DNA of 45,669 bases from Candidatus Rokuibacteriota bacterium (GTDB lineage Bacteria > Methylomirabilota > Methylomirabilia > Rokubacteriales > CSP1-6), in the NCBI GenBank assembly GCA_016209635.1, contig JACQWC010000057.1:1-45669 (forward strand), in the 5' to 3' direction. Made by a program: the position numbers and the translations under genes. The notes under the pieces were generated by a model. That model worked only from the letters and a program-made list of their open reading frames with translations. It did not search any database and was not told the origin of the DNA. Of this stretch, positions 8,470 through 17,625 are shown piece after piece; position 1 is the first letter of the stretch, and each line of letters opens with the position of its first letter.

Positions 8470-9966
8470 CTACTCGGTCTGGGACGAGACAGAACGCAGG
8501 TGCGGCCGGATCGTCGACCTGATGACAGCGATCTCGCCCGGGGAAATCGCCCGCAGAAGCAGGAGAATGCTCGCGTAAAGCGCGCCGCCCAGGAGCACGC
8601 CAGCGACGAACAGGACTAGGCCGGTGCCGCGCACAGCCCAGAGCACCGTTCCCATCGCTAGCGCGGCCAGACCTGGGCGCCAGGCGAGCCGGACCCAGGG
8701 TACGCGCAGGGTCCGGCTCGCGAGCACCGCTGAGGCTGTCACGCACAGCACAGCCTCCCCCGCGAGCATCCCGAGGCTCGCGCCGATGTGGCCCAGGAAT
8801 GGGATGAGAGCGACGTCCACGGCAACTTTAACCGCGAGGCTCGCGAGCGCGGCGAGTGTGAAGATACGCTGGATGCCCATCGCCGTGAAGATGAACATGA
8901 AGAGCGAGGAAGGGAACAGGAAGAGCAGCGACACGCCCATCACCGCCAGCGGAATCGCGGCGGGGGCGAAAGCCGAGCCGTAGAGGACGTCGACGACGCG
9001 ATCGGCGGCAGCGGCAAGGGTGACGGCGCTCGCGAAGGACAGGAGGAGGATCAGCTTGACGGCCCGCTCCAGGGCCGTCCGGAGGTCCTCCGGTGTGCCT
9101 CGGGCAAGCCGGGAGAAAGCCGGGAACGTGACCTGGGCCACGGTGAGCGGCACGAGGTTCAGGGACTGGATGAGACGGTGTCCTGCGCTGAAGTAACCGA
9201 CGGCGGCGGTCATCCCGAACGTGGCAAGGATCAGGATGTCGGCCTGCCACGAGATCCGCCTCACGATCGCCGAGACCCCGAGCGGGAGGGACTCGGCGAG
9301 GAGTACCCACCATTGGCGGAAATCGACGTAGACGCGAGGCCGGAAGTGCCGCCGCCAGAGGACCACGAAGTAGTAAGCGCAGAGCAGCACCTCGGCGAAG
9401 AACATTGCGCCGCACATCGCCAGCAGCCCTCCGTCGAGGCGGATGCCGGCCGCGACTAGGACAAGGAAGGCTACCTTCTCCACGACGAATGCCGCAGCGT
9501 TCACTTCCATCTCTTCGAAGGCTCGAAAGACGGCGCTGTAGGCCGCCGCGTGGATGACGGCTATGACGCCACCCGCCGCGAGATACATCGCGAGCCGGAT
9601 CTCGGGCGTCGCCCCAATGAGGTGGACCGCGACAACGATCGCCGCAAACGTGAGGAGCGAGAGGGCCCACATGAGCGATTTCGTCACGCCAACAACCCGT
9701 CGTACGCCCTCGGCACGGACGGCGATCTCGCGCACCAGGATCTGGCCAAGGCCGGCGTTGGCGACGAACTCGAACACCCCGACGAACGCGAGCACGTAGG
9801 AGAGCTGGCCGTACCGCTCCACGCCAAGATAGCGGGCAATAAGGACGAGGATGACGAAGTGCAGGCAAGCGGCGGCCACCAGACCGGCGGTGGTGACAGC
9901 CAAATTCTTTGTGATTCTTTTGCCCTGTTCCGAGGGCTCGATCACCGACTGCGGGTCTCGTGCCAT
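8470..9966 (-). CDS. Wzx-like flippase (MOP superfamily polysaccharide transporter)
   Basis: A 498-aa protein of about 14 membrane helices. The opening KRITKNLAVTTAGLVAAACL followed by ARYLGVERYGQLSYVLAF is the characteristic start of O-antigen/exopolysaccharide flippases, and GLGQILVREIA is a common second motif. It would move lipid-linked oligosaccharide to the periplasmic face. It sits 25 bases downstream of the HlyD gene and 6 before the DUF457-type gene. Together with GT2, GT4 and TolC/HlyD homologues it points to a surface-glycan locus. Confidence 0.87.
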   Translation of the reverse strand: MARDPQSVIEPSEQGKRITKNLAVTTAGLVAAACLHFVILVLIARYLGVERYGQLSYVLAFVGVFEFVANAGLGQILVREIAVRAEGVRRVVGVTKSLMWALSLLTFAAIVVAVHLIGATPEIRLAMYLAAGGVIAVIHAAAYSAVFRAFEEMEVNAAAFVVEKVAFLVLVAAGIRLDGGLLAMCGAMFFAEVLLCAYYFVVLWRRHFRPRVYVDFRQWWVLLAESLPLGVSAIVRRISWQADILILATFGMTAAVGYFSAGHRLIQSLNLVPLTVAQVTFPAFSRLARGTPEDLRTALERAVKLILLLSFASAVTLAAAADRVVDVLYGSAFAPAAIPLAVMGVSLLFLFPSSLFMFIFTAMGIQRIFTLAALASLAVKVAVDVALIPFLGHIGASLGMLAGEAVLCVTASAVLASRTLRVPWVRLAWRPGLAALAMGTVLWAVRGTGLVLFVAGVLLGGALYASILLLLRAISPGEIAVIRSTIRPHLRSVSSQTE

Positions 9967-9991
9967 CTCTCGGCTGCGCCGGCGCGATGGC

Positions 9992-11371
9992 TCACTTGGT
10001 CTTCCGCGTCTGCGAAGCGTCGTGGCGTTCGACGAGGACCCGATCGCCAGGGTTAATCTCGAGCTGGCCGTGGATCACGACCCACTCGCCGGGTTTGAGG
10101 CCATCGAGGACCTCCATCTTGCCGGGTCCCTCCGCTTTCCCGAGCTTGACCTTCCGCAGCGTGGCGGCCGAGTTCTCCACGACGAACACGGTGGCGTCGA
10201 TTGCTGGCGAGCCGGTTGCGTTGATCACCGCGAGCCGAGGGACGAGGGTGACCCGCCGGGTGCGGTTGATCCTGGTGAAGGCCGCCATGCCTGTCCGGAG
10301 CTCGAGGGATGGGTTCTGCAGCAGCACGTAGGTCTTGAAGGTTCGCTTGGTAGGGTCGATGTTGGCGTCGATCTTGGCGATCTTCCCACGGAAGGTACGC
10401 GTCGGATAGGAGTCGAAGACCACCTCCGCGTCCTGGTCGAGCGACACGTAGGGACGCTTCTCCTGCTCGATGTCCGCGGCGGCATAGATGGTATCGATAA
10501 GGTCGAGCACAAAGAGCGGGTTGCCGCTCTTGAGAGCCTCGCCGGGGTCGGCGGTTCGCGAGGCGATGATCCCGGTTCGCGGAGCGCGCACTACGGTGTT
10601 CTCTAGGTCCTTGGCCGCTTGGGCATAGGTCTGCGTGGCTAGGGCCAGCGTATATTGGGCTGCCTCCAGCTCCGCCTTGGCGACCGCCGGGTCGTTCGCC
10701 AGCGCGTTCTCGGCCTTCAGGAGGTCGGAGATCGCGGTCGCAAGGGCCGACCTCGCGTCCTCCCACTTGACCCGAGTCGCCTCGAGCTCGGCGAGGGCGA
10801 CGACCTTCCTCTCGTAGAGGATCGTCGTGCGTTGGTAGGTGTTCGCGTTGGTCTCTTCCGACGTCCGCGCGGAGGATAGTTTCTCCCTCGCTGCGACGAC
10901 GCCTTCCTTGAGCTCAAGCGCGCGGGTCTTCTGTACCGCCAGAAGCTTCTCAAGCTCGACCTTAGCCGACTCGACCTGCAGCCGGCTCTTCTCAAGGGTT
11001 TCGCGGAAGACGGCGGTGTCGAACTCCAGGAGCGCCTGTCCTGCGCGGACGAGGTCGCCGACATCCACCTTGACTACCAGCACGCGGCCCTCACCGATCG
11101 CGGTGTTGATGGCGATGCTGATCAGCGACTGACCGACGCTGGTTCCTCCGATGACCTCTCCAATCTCCTCCTCGGTGACCTGGGCGGCGGTCACGCGGAG
11201 CGATTTGCCGATGGCGCGCGAGAGGGTCGGCCTCTCCTGGAGAAGAGCTCCGAAGAGCTGGATCCCAAGGGCCGCCATGGCGAGGAGCAGGCCAAGGATG
11301 CCACCGCCGACGGCGATGCGCCGCCAGCGGCGCCGGCGGGGGGCAGGGAGCGGCGTCGTCGCGTCACTCAT
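9992..11371 (-). CDS. HlyD-family periplasmic adaptor subunit
   Basis: A 459-aa membrane-fusion protein. It has an Arg-rich cytoplasmic start, one membrane helix (about residues 19-45, GGGILGLLLAMAALGIQL), a lipoyl/barrel-sandwich half ending at LVRAGQALLEFD, a long alpha-hairpin with coiled-coil character (about 120-250), the second lipoyl half starting at TVVRAPRTGIIASR, then beta-barrel segments. It would bridge an inner-membrane pump and a TolC channel. Its ATG overlaps the stop of the PMT-like gene by 4 bases. A pump is not encoded next to it, so the partner is unknown. Confidence 0.87.
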   Translation of the reverse strand: MSDATTPLPAPRRRRWRRIAVGGGILGLLLAMAALGIQLFGALLQERPTLSRAIGKSLRVTAAQVTEEEIGEVIGGTSVGQSLISIAINTAIGEGRVLVVKVDVGDLVRAGQALLEFDTAVFRETLEKSRLQVESAKVELEKLLAVQKTRALELKEGVVAAREKLSSARTSEETNANTYQRTTILYERKVVALAELEATRVKWEDARSALATAISDLLKAENALANDPAVAKAELEAAQYTLALATQTYAQAAKDLENTVVRAPRTGIIASRTADPGEALKSGNPLFVLDLIDTIYAAADIEQEKRPYVSLDQDAEVVFDSYPTRTFRGKIAKIDANIDPTKRTFKTYVLLQNPSLELRTGMAAFTRINRTRRVTLVPRLAVINATGSPAIDATVFVVENSAATLRKVKLGKAEGPGKMEVLDGLKPGEWVVIHGQLEINPGDRVLVERHDASQTRKTK

Positions 11372-14300
11372 CGTGGGACTCCGAAGAGGTAAACGACGGC
11401 GTGGATGTCCTCGTAGAGGACGGGCATGTTGTCGGTGATGATCGTTGAGACGGCTGCGTCGATGCCTTGGTCGGCTCCGCCAAGGTCGTACAGGGTCAAC
11501 CAGATCCTGCGCGACTGTCCCATGAGCTCCTTCAGCTCGTCCGGCGAGACGATCGCTGGATCACCGGTGATGCGGTGAAGCGGCGACGCCGATTCTGTGC
11601 CGAGCACGAGCGAGAGCCGCAGGATCGTCTGGAGGAAGTAGTAGTCGACGTTCTTTAGGTTGAAGCCGTAGACGTGTGGGATCACCGTGAGCATGATGTC
11701 GCCCGGCTGGAAGTGCTCGCGGATGAACTCGGCGGCACCGGCCGTGTCCGGTGAGTTCCAGAGCCCGAGGCGCGTGTACTGCGAGGGGTAGGCCCAGGGA
11801 TTCGTATAGAGCTTTGCAACAGCGTCGGTCGAGAAGAAGAGGATCCCGAGCACGATCGCCGTCGCCGTCGACAGGCGGAGAGCGGCGACGAGGCGTCGCG
11901 CCACGCGGACGGGACGGCAGACAGCCCTCAGGTAGTCGAAGAAGATCACAAGGGTCATGCTGGCAGACAGGATGAGGAGCGGGAAGGAGGAGTAGACGTA
12001 CCGCCAGGCCTGGAGCTCGAGGAAGTTTGTCATCAGGACGAGGTCGACGATTAAGGTGGTGGCCATGTACCCCAGGACTCGCCCCTCGCGGGACCGGCGG
12101 AACCAGAGCGGCGCGCCGAGCAGGAACACGAGCGTGATCAGGAAGTGGTTTTCCAGGAGGAAGAAGTAGTTGATGTAGTACTTCGGGAGATAGAAGGGGT
12201 AAAGGAACACGAGCGCCGGCTGCACGTCGCCAGCCCCCACCCCGTAGATCTGCGATTCCATCTTCACCAGCGTTCGATGGCCGAGGTGGAAGTAGAGAGC
12301 AACAAGGATGATCGCGACTCCGAACCACACGTGGCGGTTCTTGACCCAGCCGAAGCGTGGTCGCGTGAGGACGAGGACGCCGGCGGCGAGACTTGGCCCG
12401 TAGAAGGCCGAGCCCTCCCAGGAGAGGTACGTCATGATGAAGGCAAGGACGCCGAGGTACCACGGGCGCGCCTGGAACTCGGAGCCGCCGAATGCCCGGA
12501 GGAAGAAGACGAGGTTCAGCAGCGCAAAGAAGAGCAGAATTGAGGGGTACCGCGAATAGTGCGTCATACCAATCGCTGACGGGATGATGGCGAACGCCGC
12601 GGCGGCGATGAGTCCTGTACGCTTGCCGTGCGCGATCCTCCCGGCCCAGTAGATGAGCGGGATCGTCGCGAGGCCGAAGATCACGTCTGTCAAACGCAGA
12701 CTGAAGGCGCTGAAGCCGAAGAGCGCGATGAGTGGGGCCTTGAGGTACGCGACGAGCTCGCTGGTGAGGGCCTGCCGCGGCTGGCCGTCGACAAGCGCCG
12801 AGGGGTAGCCCCGTTCGAGCACGCCAAGCGTGGCGAGGGCGTACGTGGCCTCGTCGCCCCGGAGCGACTCGTAGCCGGCGTCCTTCAGCCGCCAGAGGAA
12901 GCCGACGATGGTGAGCACGGCGACCGCGAGGCGTTCGGGGGTGACCGGGCGGAGGCGGCCGGGCCACACCCACCCTTCTGACCTCCTGCCGGGGACCGGC
13001 GCATTCCCGCGCTCGGCACGCGCGAGTGCCACGGCGCCGATCAGGATGAGGTGAAGGAGGAAGAGGAACGCGACGCTCGACCAGATGAAGATCGGCTCGA
13101 AGGGGAACGCGGCCGAGAATCTCGGATCGTACCCGAGAACGTACACGATGCCCATGAACAGCAACGGCGGCAGCGAGGTAAGCGGCAGCCATCGGGACAC
13201 GACCTCGGGCGGATCGCCCGTGAGCCCGGCGAGCGTGCGCGCCGAGAGCACCCAGAGCGCGACGATCCCGCTCAGAGTCACGACGAAGATCAGCCCCAGG
13301 ATCCCGAAGATCCGGAGCTGGAAAAAGAAGGGCCGCTGGACGATGCCGGGCTCCTTCGGAAGGCTCGCCATGTCATCCGGCGTTAGCGTCTTCGCGACGA
13401 CGGGACGCGTCCAGTGCGAGTCGTCGAAGGCGGAGGCTTCCCAGCGAGGAGCCGGCTGCGCTGAGGCCTTGATGTCCGTCGACGAGAACCACGTTACCTT
13501 GCCAGCCCGGTGCTCGACGTAGCCGTCGATGATTAATCCTCGATCGCTTCGATCGCTCGACGCCTGCACGCCGACCACGTTTCTGCCGCCGTGAAGGAAG
13601 GGCGTGATGTTGTAGACGTTGAATGCTGTCGGCGACGGTGCAGCCGTGCCGATCGTCTGCTCGCTCGTCGCCACCGCGTAGCCGTTGACCAGGACGCGGG
13701 AATACCTTCGGGCCGCTAGTCGGACCCAGGCATCCTTAGGACGGTGTGGCAGGTCGAGCGTGAGGCGGAAGTACGCCTCGGGCGCGTTCGGGTCCGCCAC
13801 CCAGATCCACTGGGCCGGTATGGGTTGGGTGATCACGCTGGCGGAGAAGTTCTGAACGGTCCTCAGCGTCTCGGTGGGCACGGGGCCCTCGACGACGTAG
13901 GGCCACCGCCCGTCGTCGAACTTGAGACTCGACCACGGCGTGGGCGGTAGGCCGGGGGGCGGGATAATGGTTTCGGAGCGAGCGGTGGTTCGCCACGTCC
14001 CGTCGGTCTTGATCTCAAACGTCCGTCCGTTCCAGTCAGCGTACTGGCCCTGCACGGCGATCCGAGGCTGCCGGCGGTATGTCGTGACGTTGTTGACGAT
14101 CGCGATCACGTTCGTACCCGCCACCAGGTTCGGCGTGATGTCGAAGAGTCCCTGCGCGTAGGCGGAGTCGAACCGGGGACTCGAGATGCGCTTGCCGTTC
14201 ACGAACAGCGTGAAGCTGTCGGGCGCCATCACGAGGAGCCAGGCGTTGGCGGGCTTGGTCACGATGTGAATCTGCTTCCGGAAGTAAGCCTGCTTGAGGT

Positions 14301-14451
14301 CGGCGCTGGGGTGGCCGACCCACCGAGCCTCCCACGGAGGCAGATCATACTTCGGCTGGACGTACTGGAAGTAGCCGTACCACACGAAGTAGCTGAACAG
14401 GGCTGCGTGAGCGACCAGGATCAGGACCGCGGGGGACCACCACCGCCTCAT
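11368..14451 (-). CDS. Large GT39/PMT-like membrane glycosyltransferase with N-terminal beta-sandwich domains
   Basis: A 1027-aa protein. ATG 14451 overlaps the stop of the TPR gene in an ATGA; a longer frame extending to 15543 is only the shadow of that gene. After one membrane helix the first 390 or so residues form a periplasmic region with two galactose-binding/lectin-like beta-sandwich segments (for example FTLFVNGKRISSP and SRVLVNGYAVATS). These resemble the sugar-binding N-terminal parts of some glycosidases. The rest is a multi-helix PMT_2/ArnT-type core with the conserved acidic RGDEATYAL loop, SAFSLRLTDVIFGL and HYSRYPSILLFF. Such enzymes move a sugar from a polyprenyl-phosphate carrier to a lipid, protein or glycan. 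The lectin-like head is unusual and may hold the acceptor. Confidence 0.8.
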   Translation of the reverse strand: MRRWWSPAVLILVAHAALFSYFVWYGYFQYVQPKYDLPPWEARWVGHPSADLKQAYFRKQIHIVTKPANAWLLVMAPDSFTLFVNGKRISSPRFDSAYAQGLFDITPNLVAGTNVIAIVNNVTTYRRQPRIAVQGQYADWNGRTFEIKTDGTWRTTARSETIIPPPGLPPTPWSSLKFDDGRWPYVVEGPVPTETLRTVQNFSASVITQPIPAQWIWVADPNAPEAYFRLTLDLPHRPKDAWVRLAARRYSRVLVNGYAVATSEQTIGTAAPSPTAFNVYNITPFLHGGRNVVGVQASSDRSDRGLIIDGYVEHRAGKVTWFSSTDIKASAQPAPRWEASAFDDSHWTRPVVAKTLTPDDMASLPKEPGIVQRPFFFQLRIFGILGLIFVVTLSGIVALWVLSARTLAGLTGDPPEVVSRWLPLTSLPPLLFMGIVYVLGYDPRFSAAFPFEPIFIWSSVAFLFLLHLILIGAVALARAERGNAPVPGRRSEGWVWPGRLRPVTPERLAVAVLTIVGFLWRLKDAGYESLRGDEATYALATLGVLERGYPSALVDGQPRQALTSELVAYLKAPLIALFGFSAFSLRLTDVIFGLATIPLIYWAGRIAHGKRTGLIAAAAFAIIPSAIGMTHYSRYPSILLFFALLNLVFFLRAFGGSEFQARPWYLGVLAFIMTYLSWEGSAFYGPSLAAGVLVLTRPRFGWVKNRHVWFGVAIILVALYFHLGHRTLVKMESQIYGVGAGDVQPALVFLYPFYLPKYYINYFFLLENHFLITLVFLLGAPLWFRRSREGRVLGYMATTLIVDLVLMTNFLELQAWRYVYSSFPLLILSASMTLVIFFDYLRAVCRPVRVARRLVAALRLSTATAIVLGILFFSTDAVAKLYTNPWAYPSQYTRLGLWNSPDTAGAAEFIREHFQPGDIMLTVIPHVYGFNLKNVDYYFLQTILRLSLVLGTESASPLHRITGDPAIVSPDELKELMGQSRRIWLTLYDLGGADQGIDAAVSTIITDNMPVLYEDIHAVVYLFGVPR

Positions 14452-15836
14452 AGGCCGATGAGCCCTTTCTGCGCCTGGAGGTTGAGCTGCTTGACGAGAG
14501 GGATCTCGGCCATCGACGCGCGATAGGCCTCCCTCGCCTCCGCGTCGCGGTGGGCCTTGAAGTACGCATTGCCCAACAGGCCGTGCACGTCCGCGCGGAC
14601 GCCGCGTTCCCCGATGCGCGCGAGCAGGCGGCCGTACTCGGCAATCGTCCGGGACTGGTCTCGGTCGTCGAGCAGAAAGTAGGCGGCCCCGAAGAAGTAA
14701 GGGAGCCGGAGAAGGTTCGGGTCGAGGTCGCGGGCGCCTTCCCAGCGGGGGAGCGCACCGACGTGCTCCTTCTTGAAGTTGCTGACACCCCAGTCCGCGT
14801 AGAGGGACGCGAGCTTCGTGCGGGTGAATTTCGACTCGGGCTCGGCGGCGAGCGCGAGCTTGAGCTGCAGCTCGGCCTTGTCGTACTCCTTCTGCTTTGA
14901 CAGGTTGTCGGCGAGAAACATTCTGGCGGCAGGGGAGGTGTTGTCGCCGAGCCAGTAGAGCGTGGCGCCCACGCGGTACTGGAAGAACACGTTGTCGCGG
15001 AGCGCCGGGAGCCAGTCGAGCGCCGCGCGGAAACTGGCGAGCGCCTCGCCGTACTGTCCCTTGGCGTAGGCCCCTTCCCCTCGAAGCCGGTAGTACTCGG
15101 CGAGGGTCGCCCGCCCCGTGACCCCGCTGAGGACGGCGAGCGCGATGCCGAGCCAGCTCGCGACGAACAAGTTCCCCCGGCGCGTGCCCATTCCGGCCAC
15201 GCCGCCAAGCAGCATAAGAGCGGCGCCCCAGCACGTGAACCACCAACCGTACCCGATCACTTGAAACACGGTCGCCCCGGTCTCGAGAGGCGAGGAAGTC
15301 CCCTGAAGGGAGAGCTCGGGGATGGTGGCGCTGTAGCCGCCGACGAGGAGGGCGAAGGTGCGGATCGCCTCGCGCTCCGCGCCTTGGTCGACGAGGAGCT
15401 GGACGAAGGCATGCGCGTTCGCGATGAGATGCATCGGAAGCGCGAGCACGACGATCAACAGCGTGCCGCCCGCGTAGCGTGGCAACCATTCGGCTCGGGT
15501 CCAGACGCGGCCCACGGCCGCGAGCGCGACGGCGAGCACGCATAGCAGCGCGAACGAAAGGGGCCGTACCGGGTTCGTGAGGCCGTCGCTCAGGGCAGGG
15601 GTGCTCCCGATGGGGTAGGCATAGCCGCGGATCACGCCCTGGAGAGGCGTCTGCAGCCAGCTGAACGCTGCGCCCGCGAGGACGAGGAGGCCGCCGGTCC
15701 AGACGAGTCCCGGCGGCGAGAGGAGCAAGCCCAGAATCGCGATCGTGTGATCCAGCGCCGAGAGCGTCAGGTGGGTCGTCCAGCTGGCGAGTCGACTGGG
15801 CCGGGAGGGGTGGTCGGGGCTAGTCGATGTAGCCAA
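14448..15836 (-). CDS. Membrane protein with C-terminal TPR repeats
   Basis: A 462-aa protein. The N-terminal half has about five hydrophobic helices (TIAILGLLLSPPGLVWTGG, LSFALLCVLAVALAAV and others). The C-terminal half has TPR-like repeats (GEGAYAKGQYGEALASFRAA, KQKEYDKAELQLKLALA, LGNAYFKAHRDAEAREAY). The start appears to be TTG 15836 behind AAGG, overlapping the phosphatase stop by 17 bases; a later start cannot be excluded. The 3' end overlaps the PMT-like gene by 4 bases. It is probably a scaffold for assembly or chain-length control of the glycan machinery; this is inferred only from architecture and position. Confidence 0.75.
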   Translation of the reverse strand: MATSTSPDHPSRPSRLASWTTHLTLSALDHTIAILGLLLSPPGLVWTGGLLVLAGAAFSWLQTPLQGVIRGYAYPIGSTPALSDGLTNPVRPLSFALLCVLAVALAAVGRVWTRAEWLPRYAGGTLLIVVLALPMHLIANAHAFVQLLVDQGAEREAIRTFALLVGGYSATIPELSLQGTSSPLETGATVFQVIGYGWWFTCWGAALMLLGGVAGMGTRRGNLFVASWLGIALAVLSGVTGRATLAEYYRLRGEGAYAKGQYGEALASFRAALDWLPALRDNVFFQYRVGATLYWLGDNTSPAARMFLADNLSKQKEYDKAELQLKLALAAEPESKFTRTKLASLYADWGVSNFKKEHVGALPRWEGARDLDPNLLRLPYFFGAAYFLLDDRDQSRTIAEYGRLLARIGERGVRADVHGLLGNAYFKAHRDAEAREAYRASMAEIPLVKQLNLQAQKGLIGL

Positions 15837-17574
15837 GGTCCTTCAGGCGCGTCTCGATCTGCCTGGCCTCTTCCTCCGAGTACCGAACTCCGTGCCCGTG
15901 ACCCGCGCCCTCGACCTCAGTCGCGTAGTCGGCCGCCTCGCCGCCTCCCCCCGGCACCCCGGCCATCAGCTCTGGAACTCTCTCCAGGGCCTCCGTGAGC
16001 GTCCGGCCGTCCATGCCGGCGGGCGCGGCGACGCCGAGGAGCGCCAGGATCGTAGGTGCAAGGTCGGCGATCTGCGGGTCACGGAGCTGGGCTCGGGGGA
16101 CGATGGCTTTGCCGGCCATGATCAGGATCCCGTAGTCGCGGTGGCTTCCCGATTTGGCCATCATGAACCGAGAATGCGTCGCTGCGTCCTTCGGCATGCC
16201 CTCGATGAACTGCTCGCTCCGAGCCTGATAGCTCGGGCGACTCAGGTACGAGTAGCCGCGGTCCAGGTGCCAAGCGACGAGTAGGTCGGGGACCTTCTCG
16301 AGGTATGGGCCCTGGTAGACCTCCTCCCGGCCGAACACCGCCCTGACAAGCGGATGCCCGCTCTCGGGGTCCGTCCAGGCCAGCAGGCGATCCTTGACCT
16401 CCTGCCGGACGGCCTCGTACATCGCCCCGGCCTCGACGATCCCCTCCGGCTCCCGGCCCCGTACGTTGATCCAGATCATCGGGTAGTACGGGGTCTCCTC
16501 CGAAAAGGCCTTGGTCCGGCTCCAGTCGATCGAGCCGAAGCGCAGCCAGGACTCCACGCGGTTCGCGACGCCCGCGCGGCGCTCGTACATCAGAAGTTTG
16601 CGAGCCTTGTAGGGAATGACGCGAATCGCGAGGTTCTTGGCCCGGCCACCTAGCCGCGCGAGCCGGACGCGGGCGCCCGCGAGCCCCCGTGCGTGGTTGG
16701 AGCTTCGGAAAGTGAAGAGGCCATGGCTCGCGAGCCATCGGTTGACGTAGATCACCTTGTCGCCGGTCCCGCCGTGGCCATGATCGGACATCACGATGGT
16801 CGTGGTGCCAGGGGGAACCGCGCCGAGGAGATCCCCGATCGCCTTGTCGAGCCTCCGATATACCGTCAGCAACGGGTCGCCCCCACCTGGAAAGTCCTCG
16901 TAGTGCGGCGAGTGCGGGTCGTGGTACTTCCAGAAGTGGTGGGCGGAGAGGTCGGACTCGCCGAACATCGCCATGAAGCAGTGCCAGGGTTCGCGCTCGA
17001 GCAGGTACAGGGCCGTCGCCGCCTTACGGTCGATCGTCTGCAGAATCGACTGGAGCGCGAGGTCCGGCCGGTCGCGGTCGATGTCCTTCGCGATCTGCGC
17101 CGCAACCATGTACTCCCCAACGTGCGTCCGTATCTCCTCGTAGAGGCCGGGCGGGTACATGGAACCTGGTCCAGCGCTCGGCGCGTCGAACCCGCTGATC
17201 ATCACGCCGTTCAGTGGCTCAGGCGGATACGTGCACGGCACCGCCATGACGCAGATCCGCTTCTGCGCGCGGCTCAGGATCGACCAGATTGTCTGGGTCT
17301 GGCGACTGCTGCCGTTCGTGAACTGGACACCGTAGCTGTTGGGCTTCCGCTCGGTGAAGTCGAAGACCCCATGTTTGGCGACGTTCTTTCCGGTCATGAA
17401 CGTGTTCCACGCCGGGAAGCTCATGGGAGGCAGCGTGGACCGGAGGGGCTGGTAGGTGCCAGCGTCCATCAGGCGCGCGAGGTTCGGCAGCTCGCGCTGA
17501 CGGGCCCACGGAGCCATGAGGTCGAACGTCGCGCCATCGAGCCCGATGATCAGGAGGCGATCGGTCAGTGGCAC
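15820..17574 (-). CDS. Alkaline-phosphatase-superfamily phosphodiesterase with LGY tail
   Basis: A 584-aa protein starting at GTG 17574. The metal-site blocks are IIGLDGATFD (D13), PPMSFPAWNTFMTGKN (nucleophile position S52), ESDLSAHHFWKYHD, VMSDHGHGG and a C-terminal HRDYGIL. Insertions between them distinguish it from the shorter homologue at 2301. It ends in an acidic/basic helix YSEEEARQIETRLKDLGYID, seen again at the ends of the genes at 18903 and 23981. Located 52 bases after the TIM-barrel-like gene and overlapping the TPR gene. Phospho- or sulfo-group chemistry on an envelope glycan is plausible; substrate unknown. Confidence 0.82.
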   Translation of the reverse strand: MPLTDRLLIIGLDGATFDLMAPWARQRELPNLARLMDAGTYQPLRSTLPPMSFPAWNTFMTGKNVAKHGVFDFTERKPNSYGVQFTNGSSRQTQTIWSILSRAQKRICVMAVPCTYPPEPLNGVMISGFDAPSAGPGSMYPPGLYEEIRTHVGEYMVAAQIAKDIDRDRPDLALQSILQTIDRKAATALYLLEREPWHCFMAMFGESDLSAHHFWKYHDPHSPHYEDFPGGGDPLLTVYRRLDKAIGDLLGAVPPGTTTIVMSDHGHGGTGDKVIYVNRWLASHGLFTFRSSNHARGLAGARVRLARLGGRAKNLAIRVIPYKARKLLMYERRAGVANRVESWLRFGSIDWSRTKAFSEETPYYPMIWINVRGREPEGIVEAGAMYEAVRQEVKDRLLAWTDPESGHPLVRAVFGREEVYQGPYLEKVPDLLVAWHLDRGYSYLSRPSYQARSEQFIEGMPKDAATHSRFMMAKSGSHRDYGILIMAGKAIVPRAQLRDPQIADLAPTILALLGVAAPAGMDGRTLTEALERVPELMAGVPGGGGEAADYATEVEGAGHGHGVRYSEEEARQIETRLKDLGYID

Positions 17575-17625
17575 CGTCGGTGGCCTCAGCTCGTCACACG
17601 CTGGTCGGTGGACGGTCCAGTGCGG

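Noticed and set aside
11368..15543. A single 1391-aa protein
   Set aside because: The part upstream of 14451 is a shadow of the TPR gene in another frame; its residues are Arg/Ala-rich and match no domain, and ATG 14451 makes the usual ATGA overlap.
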